Program-made: the position numbers and the translations under genes
Notes under the pieces: generated by a model
The model's input: only the letters and a program-made list of their open reading frames with translations
What the model was told of the DNA's origin: nothing
The model's database searches: none
Part shown: positions 50,703 through 59,303 of the stretch, one piece after another
Position numbering within the stretch: position 1 is the stretch's first letter
How the letters are laid out: every line of letters starts with the position of its first letter
From: a bacterium
Lineage (GTDB): Bacteria; Bacillota; Clostridia; Lachnospirales; Lachnospiraceae
Direction of reading: 5' to 3'
Assembly (NCBI GenBank): GCA_030535455.1
Contig: JAUNJY010000012.1
Coordinates: 1-64,000 of the forward strand
DNA length: 64,000 nucleotides

Positions 50703-51533
50703 TTAATTTTGTGTACTTTTAAGGGTAATCAGTACTACCTCAGGATTGTTATTATATCTTGGTATGTCGGCATCTCCAAGTCCTCCACTGGAAATCATGG
50801 TCATATTCGGATTATCCTTATTTACGAATTTACCATAATCATATTTAGGAAAGAGGACGCCGTTGTTTCCAAGGACGCCTCCAACAAATGGAAGTCTTAC
50901 AATTCCTCCATGGGCATGGCCGGATAACACTAAATCATAATTGAATGAACTTAGGTAATCAAAATGATTGGAATAATGGTAGAGCAAAATATTAAACTTA
51001 TCCGGATCAGCTTTGGGAAGTAGATGAGAACTATTCGTAATGTTTGCACTTGCACCTAATCCTTGTAGGAGTATGGAACTATTCCCTTTATTGATTATGA
51101 CACCTGCAGCATCAAGGTCACAAATATTATATGTAGTATAGTAGAACTTTAGTTTTTGATAGATGCTTGTACTATCGTAATCATGGTTACCGGTAACAGA
51201 ATAAATAGGTGCTATGGATTGAATTCCGTTTAAGAACTCTTCTACGGGAGTAAAGTCTGTATGATCGCTATCAAGCATATCGCCGGTCAGTACGATTATG
51301 TCAGGGTCTAGATGTTTAACTGTATCAATTAGATTTTTATTACCTGTCCCAAACTCAGCACAATGTAAATCGGAAATCTGTACAATTCGAAAGCCGCCAA
51401 AGGATGGAGGTATCTTAGTATTTTCAATCGTGTATTCTGTGACTACAAGTTTGGTAAAAAAGCCTTTTAGGATAATAAAAATCATTAGGATAGCAATGAG
51501 ATAAATAAATGGTTTCATATGCTTTTTCTTCAT
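50703..51533 (-). CDS. Membrane-anchored metallophosphoesterase (YkuE-like)
   Basis: This 276-residue protein has one N-terminal membrane helix (about residues 7-26) and a calcineurin-type phosphoesterase domain outside. Metal motifs are VQISDLHCAEFG, VLTGDMLDSD, VTGNHDYDS, LLYHYSNHF and LSGHAHGG, so both metal sites look intact. Relatives such as YkuE are linked to the cell envelope and may hydrolyse phospholipid-type or UDP-sugar substrates; the substrate is not known. It is encoded opposite to the exopolysaccharide operon, with 261 bases between the two starts. Confidence 0.9.
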   Translation of the reverse strand: MKKKHMKPFIYLIAILMIFIILKGFFTKLVVTEYTIENTKIPPSFGGFRIVQISDLHCAEFGTGNKNLIDTVKHLDPDIIVLTGDMLDSDHTDFTPVEEFLNGIQSIAPIYSVTGNHDYDSTSIYQKLKFYYTTYNICDLDAAGVIINKGNSSILLQGLGASANITNSSHLLPKADPDKFNILLYHYSNHFDYLSSFNYDLVLSGHAHGGIVRLPFVGGVLGNNGVLFPKYDYGKFVNKDNPNMTMISSGGLGDADIPRYNNNPEVVLITLKSTQN

Positions 51534-51675
51534 TAATGTCTCCTTGATTTTTTATTTCACTTATAGTTTCATTATATTACAATATAACGGAAAAAAATAC
51601 AAGCAATTTTAATTTGGCTAATGGTCTGATATTAGGAGAAAATTAACTAACGTATTATGGAATTTATATAAGAGC

Positions 51676-51704
51676 TTGACTTTATGCCGGTTAAGTGTTA
51701 ATTT
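51676..51704 (+). promoter_or_regulatory. Promoter of the exopolysaccharide operon
   Basis: TTGACT (51676-51681) and TAATTT (51699-51704) have a 17-base spacer. It lies 91 bases before the first gene of the operon, leaving a leader of about 80 bases in which I see no clear terminator. Confidence 0.55.
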
Positions 51705-51794
51705 TAATGTTAGATAATGTAAAAATATACCATAAAAACATACATATTGATAAGAAAAGACAAAATATACTAAAAAGTTGAAAGGAGTTATGAA

Positions 51795-52526
51795 ATGAGA
51801 AAACCAATTGAGCTGTATCGATGTGACAATCAATTAATGAATGATGCAATTGATCGTATCATCGTTGAGATACATAGCCATAAGAAACAAGAGGGGAAGA
51901 AAAGCCTGTTGCTGTCTGGATGCAGCTCAGCAAGCGGAACAACCATGATTGCAATTGATATTGCAATAGCCTTAGCAATGGCTGGATGGAAGACCTTATT
52001 TGTTGATTGCGATTTTAGAAAAGGCACTGAATATAAACGTCTGAACAATATCGTCGAGTCAGGACTCACAGATTATTTGTCTGGTAAGACTGAGGAGAAC
52101 AAGGTAATTCAAGAGACGAATTATGAAAAACTTGATTACATTGCAAGTGGAAATGGAAAGGCAAGTCCGACTCAATTGTTATGTTCTACAAGAATGGAAT
52201 CGCTTATTAAGACAATTTCTCCAGAGTATGACTATATCATATATGATTTTCCATCACTGAACATTGTTTCAGATGCCATGATCTTTTTGCCATATATGGA
52301 TGGTATCATGCTAGTAGCAGCACTTGAAAAGGCAACTAAAAAGCAGCTTCGTGATGCAAAGCGTAAAGTAGAAAAGTATAAAGAAAATTATTATGGATTA
52401 ATTGTAAATCAGGTAGATATGCCACAGTATCGAAATTACATTAAGGATTTTGACTATTTTAAAGAACAAAACCTGTCACGGCTTCTAAAAGAAAATTTAA
52501 AAAAGAAAAAAAGAATAGAAAAATAG
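51795..52526 (+). CDS. CpsD/BY-kinase-like P-loop protein lacking the Walker A lysine
   Basis: This 243-residue protein resembles CpsD/YwqD tyrosine kinases and MinD/ParA-type ATPases. After a short helical start, SLLLSGCSSASGTTMIAIDI occupies the Walker A place, but Thr49 replaces the lysine of G-K-[ST]. Walker A' LFVDCDFRKG is intact, and Walker B YDYIIYDFPSLNIVSD is nearly normal (Phe for the usual small residue). The C-terminus has few Tyr and no Tyr cluster for autophosphorylation. It may therefore bind nucleotide weakly or act as a non-kinase regulator of chain length. It is the first gene of the operon. AAAGGAG precedes the ATG. Confidence 0.8.
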   Translation: MRKPIELYRCDNQLMNDAIDRIIVEIHSHKKQEGKKSLLLSGCSSASGTTMIAIDIAIALAMAGWKTLFVDCDFRKGTEYKRLNNIVESGLTDYLSGKTEENKVIQETNYEKLDYIASGNGKASPTQLLCSTRMESLIKTISPEYDYIIYDFPSLNIVSDAMIFLPYMDGIMLVAALEKATKKQLRDAKRKVEKYKENYYGLIVNQVDMPQYRNYIKDFDYFKEQNLSRLLKENLKKKKRIEK

Positions 52527-52537
52527 AAGGGAGGTAC

Positions 52538-53545
52538 ATGATGAAAAGAGTAAGTAAAAAGAAATGGAAAGCTGCCATACTGTGTTTCTTATGCTGTATG
52601 ACTGTGTTTTCAATACCTGTACGGGCTGACAAGGATACTGATACTCAAGTAAAAGCGGATAAGATTACAGAATCTGCGGGCAATATATTAAACAAGGCAA
52701 GAATTATAGTAACAGAGTATACGCTTGATGATAAAGAAATTCTTCCAGGAGAAGAATTTAAGCTGAAGATTAAATTGAAAAATCAAAATAAGAAGAACGC
52801 AGCAAACAATATAACTTTGACATTTACAAATAATCTGGATACCATTTTTACTACCTATGGTATGTCAAACCAAGTATACATAGAACGGCTGAAACCATTG
52901 GAGGAAAAAGAAATCACTTTGAATTTAAAGACATCTGAAACATTTAAGTCTGAAGGTGCTGGTTTTGCCATTAATATTCTTTATGCAGACAGCGATAGTA
53001 CATTCACATCAAGTGATGTAACATTACAAATTCCAGTTAATCTGAGTAGCCACTTGTTAGTACAAGGGATAAGTATTCCACAGAATATTCAGCAGGGATC
53101 CAATACAAGGGTAAGAGTTACCTTAAAGAATGCTGGTGGTGAAGACTTAAGAAATATTACAATGAATGTGACGGGAGACGGATTAGAGCAGCAGCAATCG
53201 GTTATGTTGGGACAGTTATCGGCAGGAAAAATCAATTATGTGGACTCCTATATTAATTTTAAAAATAGTGGAAAAAGTACGGTGAATATCAGCTTTAATT
53301 ATGAGGACATTAACGGAAATGTACATACAAAGAAAGTTGATCCATCAGAGGTTACTGTGGTATCTGCAAATATTGGCGGACAGACCTCCAATACACAATC
53401 AAGTCAGATAATATCTACAGACAGTGATGCAACAATAAGTTCAAAGACAATTGGTGGATACGGCTTAAAACAAATCCTTTTGATCGGTTCCATTGCATTT
53501 ATGTCAGTGGTAGTTATTGTACTAATCAGAAGATATAGAAAGTAA
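52538..53545 (+). CDS. Exported membrane-anchored protein with CARDB/NEW3-like beta domains
   Basis: This 335-residue protein has a signal peptide (about 1-30), two beta-sandwich-like domains (about 50-170 and 170-285) and a C-terminal membrane helix (about 312-332, QILLIGSIAFMSVVVIVLI) with a short basic tail. The domain pattern LPGEEFKLKIKLKNQNKKNA and SNTRVRVTLKNAGGEDL, with TNNLDTIF between, is like CARDB/COG1361 Ig-fold domains found in S-layer-type proteins. It lies between the kinase-like and Wzz-like genes, with 11- and 13-base gaps. It may link the assembly machine to the outer surface, but no function is known. Confidence 0.65.
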   Translation: MMKRVSKKKWKAAILCFLCCMTVFSIPVRADKDTDTQVKADKITESAGNILNKARIIVTEYTLDDKEILPGEEFKLKIKLKNQNKKNAANNITLTFTNNLDTIFTTYGMSNQVYIERLKPLEEKEITLNLKTSETFKSEGAGFAINILYADSDSTFTSSDVTLQIPVNLSSHLLVQGISIPQNIQQGSNTRVRVTLKNAGGEDLRNITMNVTGDGLEQQQSVMLGQLSAGKINYVDSYINFKNSGKSTVNISFNYEDINGNVHTKKVDPSEVTVVSANIGGQTSNTQSSQIISTDSDATISSKTIGGYGLKQILLIGSIAFMSVVVIVLIRRYRK

Positions 53546-53558
53546 AGGAGCATAATAC

Positions 53559-54242
53559 ATGAACGATGAAATAAGAATAGAGGATGTCAGGATTAGCCTG
53601 TTGGAACTTTGGAAGAAAAAGTGGTTGATTATTTCTGTTACGGTCCTGGCAGGACTCGTTGGGCTGTTATTTACTATGAACAAATCAGTTACGAATACTT
53701 ATGTTGCCACCGCTTCGGTATACAGTACCTCAAATAGTTCCAATGAGAACGGAATATCAGGAAATACGGCAATTTTATCATATACAGATATTGCAACCAG
53801 TAAAAAGATATGTGAGAGTGCGGCTTCTCTACTTAGTACAAAGTATTCTATTGATGCAGATACGATTCAGTCCATGGTAAGTGTTACACAGGCAAGTGAT
53901 ACCATTGTAAATATCTCTGCAGTTTCAAAAGATTCCGAAACCGCAATTGAAGTTGCCAATGCTATGTCAGATGCATTTGTCAGAGAGGTAACTACCATTA
54001 CAGGGCTAGACTCTATACAGATTTTAGATACGGCATCAATTGCCTATTTGAAATCCGATGGAAAAAAGGCATTGTTGGAAACTAGGCTTTTGTTTGCAGC
54101 CTTTGGTTTTGCAGCAAGTGCTGGAATAATTTTTATCAAGGAATTGTTTTCAAATCGTGTCCGTACGATTGTACAGTGTATTGATGAGAGTGAAGAAGAG
54201 ATTATCGGCATATTGCCAAAGATAGAAGAACGGACGAGGTGA
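53559..54242 (+). CDS. Wzz/YveK-type polysaccharide chain-length protein
   Basis: This 227-residue protein has two membrane helices (about residues 20-40 and 176-196) around an extracytoplasmic domain. The N-terminal ISLLELWKKKWLIISVTVLA and the second helix followed by a short cytoplasmic end are typical of CpsC/YveK-type Wzz proteins, which act with a BY-kinase to set polymer length. The usual pro-rich stretch before the second helix is short. Its partner is probably the kinase-like protein two genes upstream. AAAGGAG precedes the ATG. Confidence 0.85.
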   Translation: MNDEIRIEDVRISLLELWKKKWLIISVTVLAGLVGLLFTMNKSVTNTYVATASVYSTSNSSNENGISGNTAILSYTDIATSKKICESAASLLSTKYSIDADTIQSMVSVTQASDTIVNISAVSKDSETAIEVANAMSDAFVREVTTITGLDSIQILDTASIAYLKSDGKKALLETRLLFAAFGFAASAGIIFIKELFSNRVRTIVQCIDESEEEIIGILPKIEERTR

Positions 54243-54246
54243 GAGT

Positions 54247-55236
54247 GTGATTAAAGTAAGCGTCATAGTTCCTGTATATAACGTTGAGCCATATTTAAAA
54301 CGATGTCTGGAGAGCTTGGTAAATCAAACACTGAAGGAGATAGAAATCGTTGTGGTGAATGATGGTTCTACAGATCAATCAGGAAAAATAGCGAAAGCAT
54401 ATGCGGACAAGTATGAAAAAATCAAGTATTATGAAAAGAAAAATGGAGGATTATCAGATGCCAGAAACTACGGCCTCCAATTTGTAACAGGGGAGTATTT
54501 AGGATATGTAGATTCGGACGATTTTGTTGATGATACGATGTATGAGCTCCTGTATCATAAGGCAAAAGAGGATGACAGCGATATTGTGGAATGTAATCTT
54601 AGGCATACATATAAGGAGTATGAAGATATCGAGATTGGCAAGAAAATTCAAGATAAAAAAGAATTACTCATGTTTGGACGAAGTGTTGTATGGAATAAGA
54701 TATACCGAACAGATTGGTTAAAAGAAACAAAGGTGAAATTTCATAAATCTGTCTATTATGAGGATATTGAATTTTATCTTAAATTAATCCCATATCTAAC
54801 TTGTTATTCTTATATTGATGAGGCATCTATCCATTATGTACAGCGCAGCAGCTCAATCAATAATCAATCATCTTCCAAAACCCTTGATATCTTAAAGGTA
54901 TTAACAAGTATCTATGAGTATTATAGATCCCATGGATTTTTAGAGGATTATAAAGATGCTTTGGAGTTCTTTTATACTAGAATTCTATTATGTAGCTCAT
55001 TTAAAAGAATGTGCAGGATTAAAGATAGAAAGCAAAGAGCAGATGCATTAAATCAAAGTATTGGACTTTTATATTCTACATTTCCTGATTGGAAAAAGAA
55101 TAAAACACTAAGAAGTAGGAAATCAATTCAGAATTATTATATGCGTACCATAACTCCAACGACCTATAAGATATATTCAGCAATTTTTTCAGTAATATTT
55201 CGTATGAAGATAGCAGTAAAGGCTAAAAAGGTATGA
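54247..55236 (+). CDS. Glycosyltransferase family 2 (1)
   Basis: This is a 329-residue GT2 enzyme with a GTG start just four bases after the Wzz-like gene. The GT-A core shows VSVIVPVYNVEPYLKRCLES, VVNDGSTDQSG, KNGGLSDARNYGL and the DXD-like YVDSDDFVDD. Acceptor-side motif YYEDIEFYLK holds the likely catalytic acid pair. It adds one sugar to the lipid-linked repeat unit on the cytoplasmic side. Donor and linkage cannot be assigned. Confidence 0.92.
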   Translation: MIKVSVIVPVYNVEPYLKRCLESLVNQTLKEIEIVVVNDGSTDQSGKIAKAYADKYEKIKYYEKKNGGLSDARNYGLQFVTGEYLGYVDSDDFVDDTMYELLYHKAKEDDSDIVECNLRHTYKEYEDIEIGKKIQDKKELLMFGRSVVWNKIYRTDWLKETKVKFHKSVYYEDIEFYLKLIPYLTCYSYIDEASIHYVQRSSSINNQSSSKTLDILKVLTSIYEYYRSHGFLEDYKDALEFFYTRILLCSSFKRMCRIKDRKQRADALNQSIGLLYSTFPDWKKNKTLRSRKSIQNYYMRTITPTTYKIYSAIFSVIFRMKIAVKAKKV

Positions 55237-55252
55237 TGAAAGAAGGATGACT

Positions 55253-56248
55253 ATGGAGTTAAGTATCATTATTCCAGTATACAATAGTGAGAAGTATATA
55301 TCCCAGTGCCTAGATAGTATTATTTCAGTAGAATGGGACGAGATGGAATGCATTATAGTTAATGATGGAAGCATGGATAATTCAGCAAAGATCATCTCTT
55401 TGTATGAACAAAAGGATTCAAGGATACGTCTTGTATCAGAGAAGAATAGTGGTGTCTCTGCTGCAAGAAATATGGGTTTATCCTATGCATGTGGTCGGTA
55501 TGTAATGTTTTTAGATGCGGATGACTTTATGACTTCGAATTCCTGGACAGTACTACAAAAATGGATAAAAGACAAGCAATATGAGTTTATGGCCTTTTCG
55601 TATTATACCTACTACAATACTGGTGAGACAAAAGAAGAGCTGTTTCCACTTGGTAGCACTAGTACAGATGATATGAGCACTGTAAGGGAATATATCATGG
55701 CATCATCAAGACTCAATATGTGCTGGGGGAAACTTTTTTTATTAGATTACATAAAGAAATTCAAACTATCATTTCCAACAGATCTTAAGATTGGTGAAGA
55801 CTATATATTTGTATCAGAATATATTAGACATATTAAACTAGGATTATTATCCAATGAATGTATTGTTAATTATCGTCAACATGGAGACAGTGCCATGCGA
55901 AGATATGATATGGATACCAGATTAGGATACCTGAAAAAATTATACGAGTACAATAAGGAGTGTGTGCTGGAAACGAAGGATAAGAAACTCCTTTCAAATA
56001 TGTATATTTACTATTTAAGAATGATTACAAACATGAGTCTAGAATATGCAAAGTTTAAACGAAAAAAGGAGTTACAGCAAATGTACAGTGGGATGTTGCA
56101 GCAGGAATTTGTTGAAGAAATACTTACGAAAATCGATAAGTCATGCATGCCATCTAAGATGAAGGCAATGGAATACCATATGCTGAAAAAGAAAGAAGTA
56201 GCGTTACTTTCTTGCTATTTTATGATTAAGGCAAAATTTGCAAGATAA
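55253..56248 (+). CDS. Glycosyltransferase family 2 (2)
   Basis: This GT2 enzyme has 331 residues from ATG 55253, five bases after AAGGA; the in-frame ATG at 55247 lies in that site. Core motifs are LSIIIPVYNSEKYISQCLDS, IVNDGSMDNSAK, NSGVSAARNMGLSYA, FLDADDFMTS and IGEDYIFVSEYIRH. It is related to the enzymes at 54247, 59304 and 61377 and probably adds another sugar of the repeat. Donor unknown. Confidence 0.91.
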   Translation: MELSIIIPVYNSEKYISQCLDSIISVEWDEMECIIVNDGSMDNSAKIISLYEQKDSRIRLVSEKNSGVSAARNMGLSYACGRYVMFLDADDFMTSNSWTVLQKWIKDKQYEFMAFSYYTYYNTGETKEELFPLGSTSTDDMSTVREYIMASSRLNMCWGKLFLLDYIKKFKLSFPTDLKIGEDYIFVSEYIRHIKLGLLSNECIVNYRQHGDSAMRRYDMDTRLGYLKKLYEYNKECVLETKDKKLLSNMYIYYLRMITNMSLEYAKFKRKKELQQMYSGMLQQEFVEEILTKIDKSCMPSKMKAMEYHMLKKKEVALLSCYFMIKAKFAR

Positions 56249-56275
56249 TAGGCTGATTGAGAGGAGATAGGTAAT

Positions 56276-57346
56276 ATGGAATGTTATGGCGTAATTATGG
56301 CAGGAGGCGGCGGGACAAGGTTCTGGCCACTGAGCAGACAATCTAAACCCAAACAACTGCTAAATCTAAGCGGACAAGGATTAATGATTAACGAAACCAT
56401 TGATCGTATCGTAGATGTCATTGATAAGAAAAACATTTTTATTGTTACTAATAAGAAACAAGTAAGTAAGATGAAAACATTGGTTGAGGATGGCATTTTA
56501 GAGTCCAACATTTTATCAGAACCAGTGTCGAGAAACACCTCTGCCTGTATTGGATATGCAGCTATGGAGATTATTAAGAAATACGGAGATGGAGTTATGT
56601 GTATTTTTCCATCTGATCATTACATAAAAGACGATAAGAAGTTTACTGAAATACTACAAGCATCTATTGAGGAGGCGAAGAAAAGCGATAAACTGATTAC
56701 GATAGGAATAAGGCCTTCTTTCCCAAGTACAGGATATGGATATATCCAATATGACCACACTAGTACCGGAATTGTAAAAGATGCTATTGAGTTCATTGAA
56801 AAGCCTGATTATAAAAAGGCAAAGGAATATTATGAGAACGGAAATTATGCATGGAATAGTGGAATGTTTATATGGAAGGCTTCTGCTATTTTAGAGAATA
56901 TTAAAAGATTTCTACCAAGAGTATATTCTGTTCTTGAAAAAATTGGAGAGTCCATGAATACACCATATGAAAAGCAAACCATTGAAGAACTTTATAATAG
57001 AATTCCAAGTATCTCAATTGATCATGGTGTTATGGAACGTTCTGATGATGTAGTGGTAATTCCGGCGGAGTTTGGATGGAATGATGTAGGAAGCTGGGAT
57101 ACCTTAGGAGCCCTTTATGAAATGGACAGTGATGGTAACGTTATAAAAGGAAGCCAGATTAACATTGATACAAAAAACTGTATTTCATATTCGGAAGATC
57201 GATTTATTGCAACGATAGGGGTTGAAAATCTAATTGTAGTAGAAACCAAAGATGCTGTGCTGGTATGTAAGAAAGATCAGGCACAAGAGGTCAAAAAGGT
57301 TGTCGATATGATAAAAGAGAAAAAAGAGTATGAGTATTTATTATAA
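56276..57346 (+). CDS. manC: Mannose-1-phosphate guanylyltransferase
   Basis: This 356-residue nucleotidyltransferase has the GMP domain signature VIMAGGGGTRFWPLSRQSKP, the PSDHYIKDDKKFTE motif, SYGYIQ-like GYGYIQYDHT, FIEKPDYKKAKEYY, NSGMFIWKA and the EFGWNDVGSWDTL region. It makes GDP-mannose from mannose-1-phosphate and GTP. It has no C-terminal mannose-6-phosphate isomerase domain, so a separate PMI is expected elsewhere. Its place inside the locus shows that the polymer probably contains mannose or a GDP-mannose-derived sugar such as fucose. Confidence 0.93.
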   Translation: MECYGVIMAGGGGTRFWPLSRQSKPKQLLNLSGQGLMINETIDRIVDVIDKKNIFIVTNKKQVSKMKTLVEDGILESNILSEPVSRNTSACIGYAAMEIIKKYGDGVMCIFPSDHYIKDDKKFTEILQASIEEAKKSDKLITIGIRPSFPSTGYGYIQYDHTSTGIVKDAIEFIEKPDYKKAKEYYENGNYAWNSGMFIWKASAILENIKRFLPRVYSVLEKIGESMNTPYEKQTIEELYNRIPSISIDHGVMERSDDVVVIPAEFGWNDVGSWDTLGALYEMDSDGNVIKGSQINIDTKNCISYSEDRFIATIGVENLIVVETKDAVLVCKKDQAQEVKKVVDMIKEKKEYEYLL

Positions 57347-57361
57347 ATTGGGGTGATGAGC

Positions 57362-58108
57362 ATGAGAATGAAATTTTTGAATACTGAATTAGATAACCTA
57401 ACAATGGAGGAAGCAATTGATCAGATAGAAGTACTTATAAAGAATAAGAAGCCATCTTACGTGGTCACACCGAATGTAGATCATATTGTGAAATTGGAAC
57501 AAGATGAAGAGTTTAAAAAGATTTATGAGGATGCCTCCTTAATCCTTCCGGATGGAAAGCCATTGTTATGGATTGCGAAACGTATGAATACTCCAATTAA
57601 AGAGAAGGTGTCTGGATCGGATCTATTTCCTAAGTTATGCGAAAGAGCAAGTGAGAAGGGATACCGAATGTTCTTCTTAGGAGCCAAGGAAGGGATTGCA
57701 AAACAGGCTGCAGAAAATTTGACCAAACGTTTCGAAGGTCTTGAGGTTGTTGGTACCTATTCTCCAAGTTTTGGATTTGAGCAGAAGAGTGATGAGCTTA
57801 ATGAGATTCGAAATATGATTTGGAAAGCTAATCCGGATATTCTCATTGTTGGATTAGGATGTCCAAAACAAGAGAAGTTTGTTCATGAATACTGTAAGGA
57901 ACTGGGTGTACCAGTTGCATTGTGTTTAGGGGCAAGCATGGATTTTGAGGCAGGAAATATTAAACGTGCTCCCAAATGGATGCAGAATGTAGGATTAGAA
58001 TGGTTCTATCGATTAATAAAAGAACCAAGAAGAATGTTTAGGAGATATCTGGTTGATGATATACAGATCTTTCAAATCTATAGAAAGTATCGTTTAGACA
58101 ACGAATAA
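57362..58108 (+). CDS. WecG/TagA/CpsF family glycosyltransferase
   Basis: This is a 248-residue GT26 enzyme. TPNVDHIVKLEQDEEF, ILPDGKPLLWIAKRM, VSGSDLFPKLCERA, RMFFLGAKEGIAKQAA and LGCPKQEKFVHEY are conserved, and RAPKWMQNVGLEWFYRL is the C-terminal membrane-binding region. WecG and TagA add ManNAc-type sugars to an undecaprenyl-linked primer, the second step of teichoic acid or ECA synthesis. GGGGTG precedes ATG 57362; GTG 57353 and ATG 57356 are within that site. It is seven bases after manC by the longest frame. Confidence 0.92.
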   Translation: MRMKFLNTELDNLTMEEAIDQIEVLIKNKKPSYVVTPNVDHIVKLEQDEEFKKIYEDASLILPDGKPLLWIAKRMNTPIKEKVSGSDLFPKLCERASEKGYRMFFLGAKEGIAKQAAENLTKRFEGLEVVGTYSPSFGFEQKSDELNEIRNMIWKANPDILIVGLGCPKQEKFVHEYCKELGVPVALCLGASMDFEAGNIKRAPKWMQNVGLEWFYRLIKEPRRMFRRYLVDDIQIFQIYRKYRLDNE

Positions 58109-58141
58109 TTATAGAAGACAAAGGAAAAGGATACGAGATAT

Positions 58142-59299
58142 ATGGAACAAAAAAGGACACTGGAACAACAACTATATACGATTGCATTTATGGGTTTGGC
58201 AGTAAAGAATATTTTAGATTCCTCCCTTCTGTTTAAACGCCCAGAATGGGTGGATACCATGCTGTTATTACTATTTTTCGGTGTAATCATAGCAAAGTTG
58301 GGAATGCAATCATATACGAAGAAACAGATTTTGTCATTTACTTTCTTTGGATTAATTTGTATTTATACATGTTTTAAGATGAAGTATTTTTACTTAATAT
58401 TCAGCTTTCTAGGAATTATAGCGGTACAGAATGTTAATTTAAAAGACGTTATGAAATATACATCTTATACAAAGACAGTAATGATACTAATTCATGTCAT
58501 TGGTTATATTTTGGCCACTCTCACTCATTCTAGTAAGGTGTATCTTGTTGTTCGAAATGGTGTTGCCAGGCACTTTTTCTTCTTAGGACATCCGAATACA
58601 TTTTCCATGTATGTATTATGGGCATCTCTTGAATATCTATATGCCAAGTATGATGAGATTAAGACTCCCAAAATTATGTTCGTGTATGGCATAAACTTAT
58701 TAACATATTACTTTACTAATTCCAATACAGGATTGATGGTATCTACACTTGTTGTCTTCTTTATACTTCTTGATAAAATGGGAAAGAAAAAAATTGTGTC
58801 CATCATCGGGCCCATGTCTAAGTATTCATTTGCCATATTTTCAGTGTTTTTTCCTGGATTATGTGTCATGTATACAAGGTTATCAGGAACAATGCTGGAA
58901 TTCTATAACAGCTTGAATGAATTCTTTACAGGACGACTATTATATGGTGCCTATGTGTATGATGTTTATGGTCTCTCGATCCTTGGAAAAGTAATTAAAT
59001 TTCCAGAAAAAAGCCATTGGAGAGGACATTGGCTGGATACTATGGTATTTGATAATGCATACATATGGTTGTTTGTTATGTATGGTTCTGTATATCTTGT
59101 CATACTATCAGTAGCATTTATATTAATTGCCAAAAAGACAACGACACAAGAAAAGATATTCATTGTAGGATTAGCGTTATATGGGATTATGGAAGCCTAT
59201 GTCATCAATGCTTCCAGTGCATTTCCATTATTGTTTATTGGAAAATATATTTATGATCAGAGAAAAAATAATAAAAAACTATGTAGTAATGGGTGGTGA
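58142..59299 (+). CDS. Wzy-like polysaccharide polymerase
   Basis: This 385-residue membrane protein has about 10-11 hydrophobic segments and a mid-length outer loop. HFFFLGHPNTFSMYVLWASL, FTNSNTGLMVSTL and FFTGRLLYGAYVYDVYGLS fit Wzy-type O-antigen polymerases of Firmicutes, which are poorly conserved. It would join lipid-linked repeat units outside the membrane. It ends five bases before the next GT2 start. The call rests on topology and locus position more than on sequence. Confidence 0.75.
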   Translation: MEQKRTLEQQLYTIAFMGLAVKNILDSSLLFKRPEWVDTMLLLLFFGVIIAKLGMQSYTKKQILSFTFFGLICIYTCFKMKYFYLIFSFLGIIAVQNVNLKDVMKYTSYTKTVMILIHVIGYILATLTHSSKVYLVVRNGVARHFFFLGHPNTFSMYVLWASLEYLYAKYDEIKTPKIMFVYGINLLTYYFTNSNTGLMVSTLVVFFILLDKMGKKKIVSIIGPMSKYSFAIFSVFFPGLCVMYTRLSGTMLEFYNSLNEFFTGRLLYGAYVYDVYGLSILGKVIKFPEKSHWRGHWLDTMVFDNAYIWLFVMYGSVYLVILSVAFILIAKKTTTQEKIFIVGLALYGIMEAYVINASSAFPLLFIGKYIYDQRKNNKKLCSNGW

Positions 59300-59303
59300 A
59301 AAG

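Noticed and set aside
51705..51794. Riboswitch or attenuator in the exopolysaccharide operon leader
   Set aside because: I could not find a convincing terminator stem or known riboswitch motif in the AT-rich leader.
59181..59303. N-terminal extension of the third GT2 protein
   Set aside because: It lies inside the Wzy gene and lacks a start site; the GT2 fold begins right after ATG 59304.
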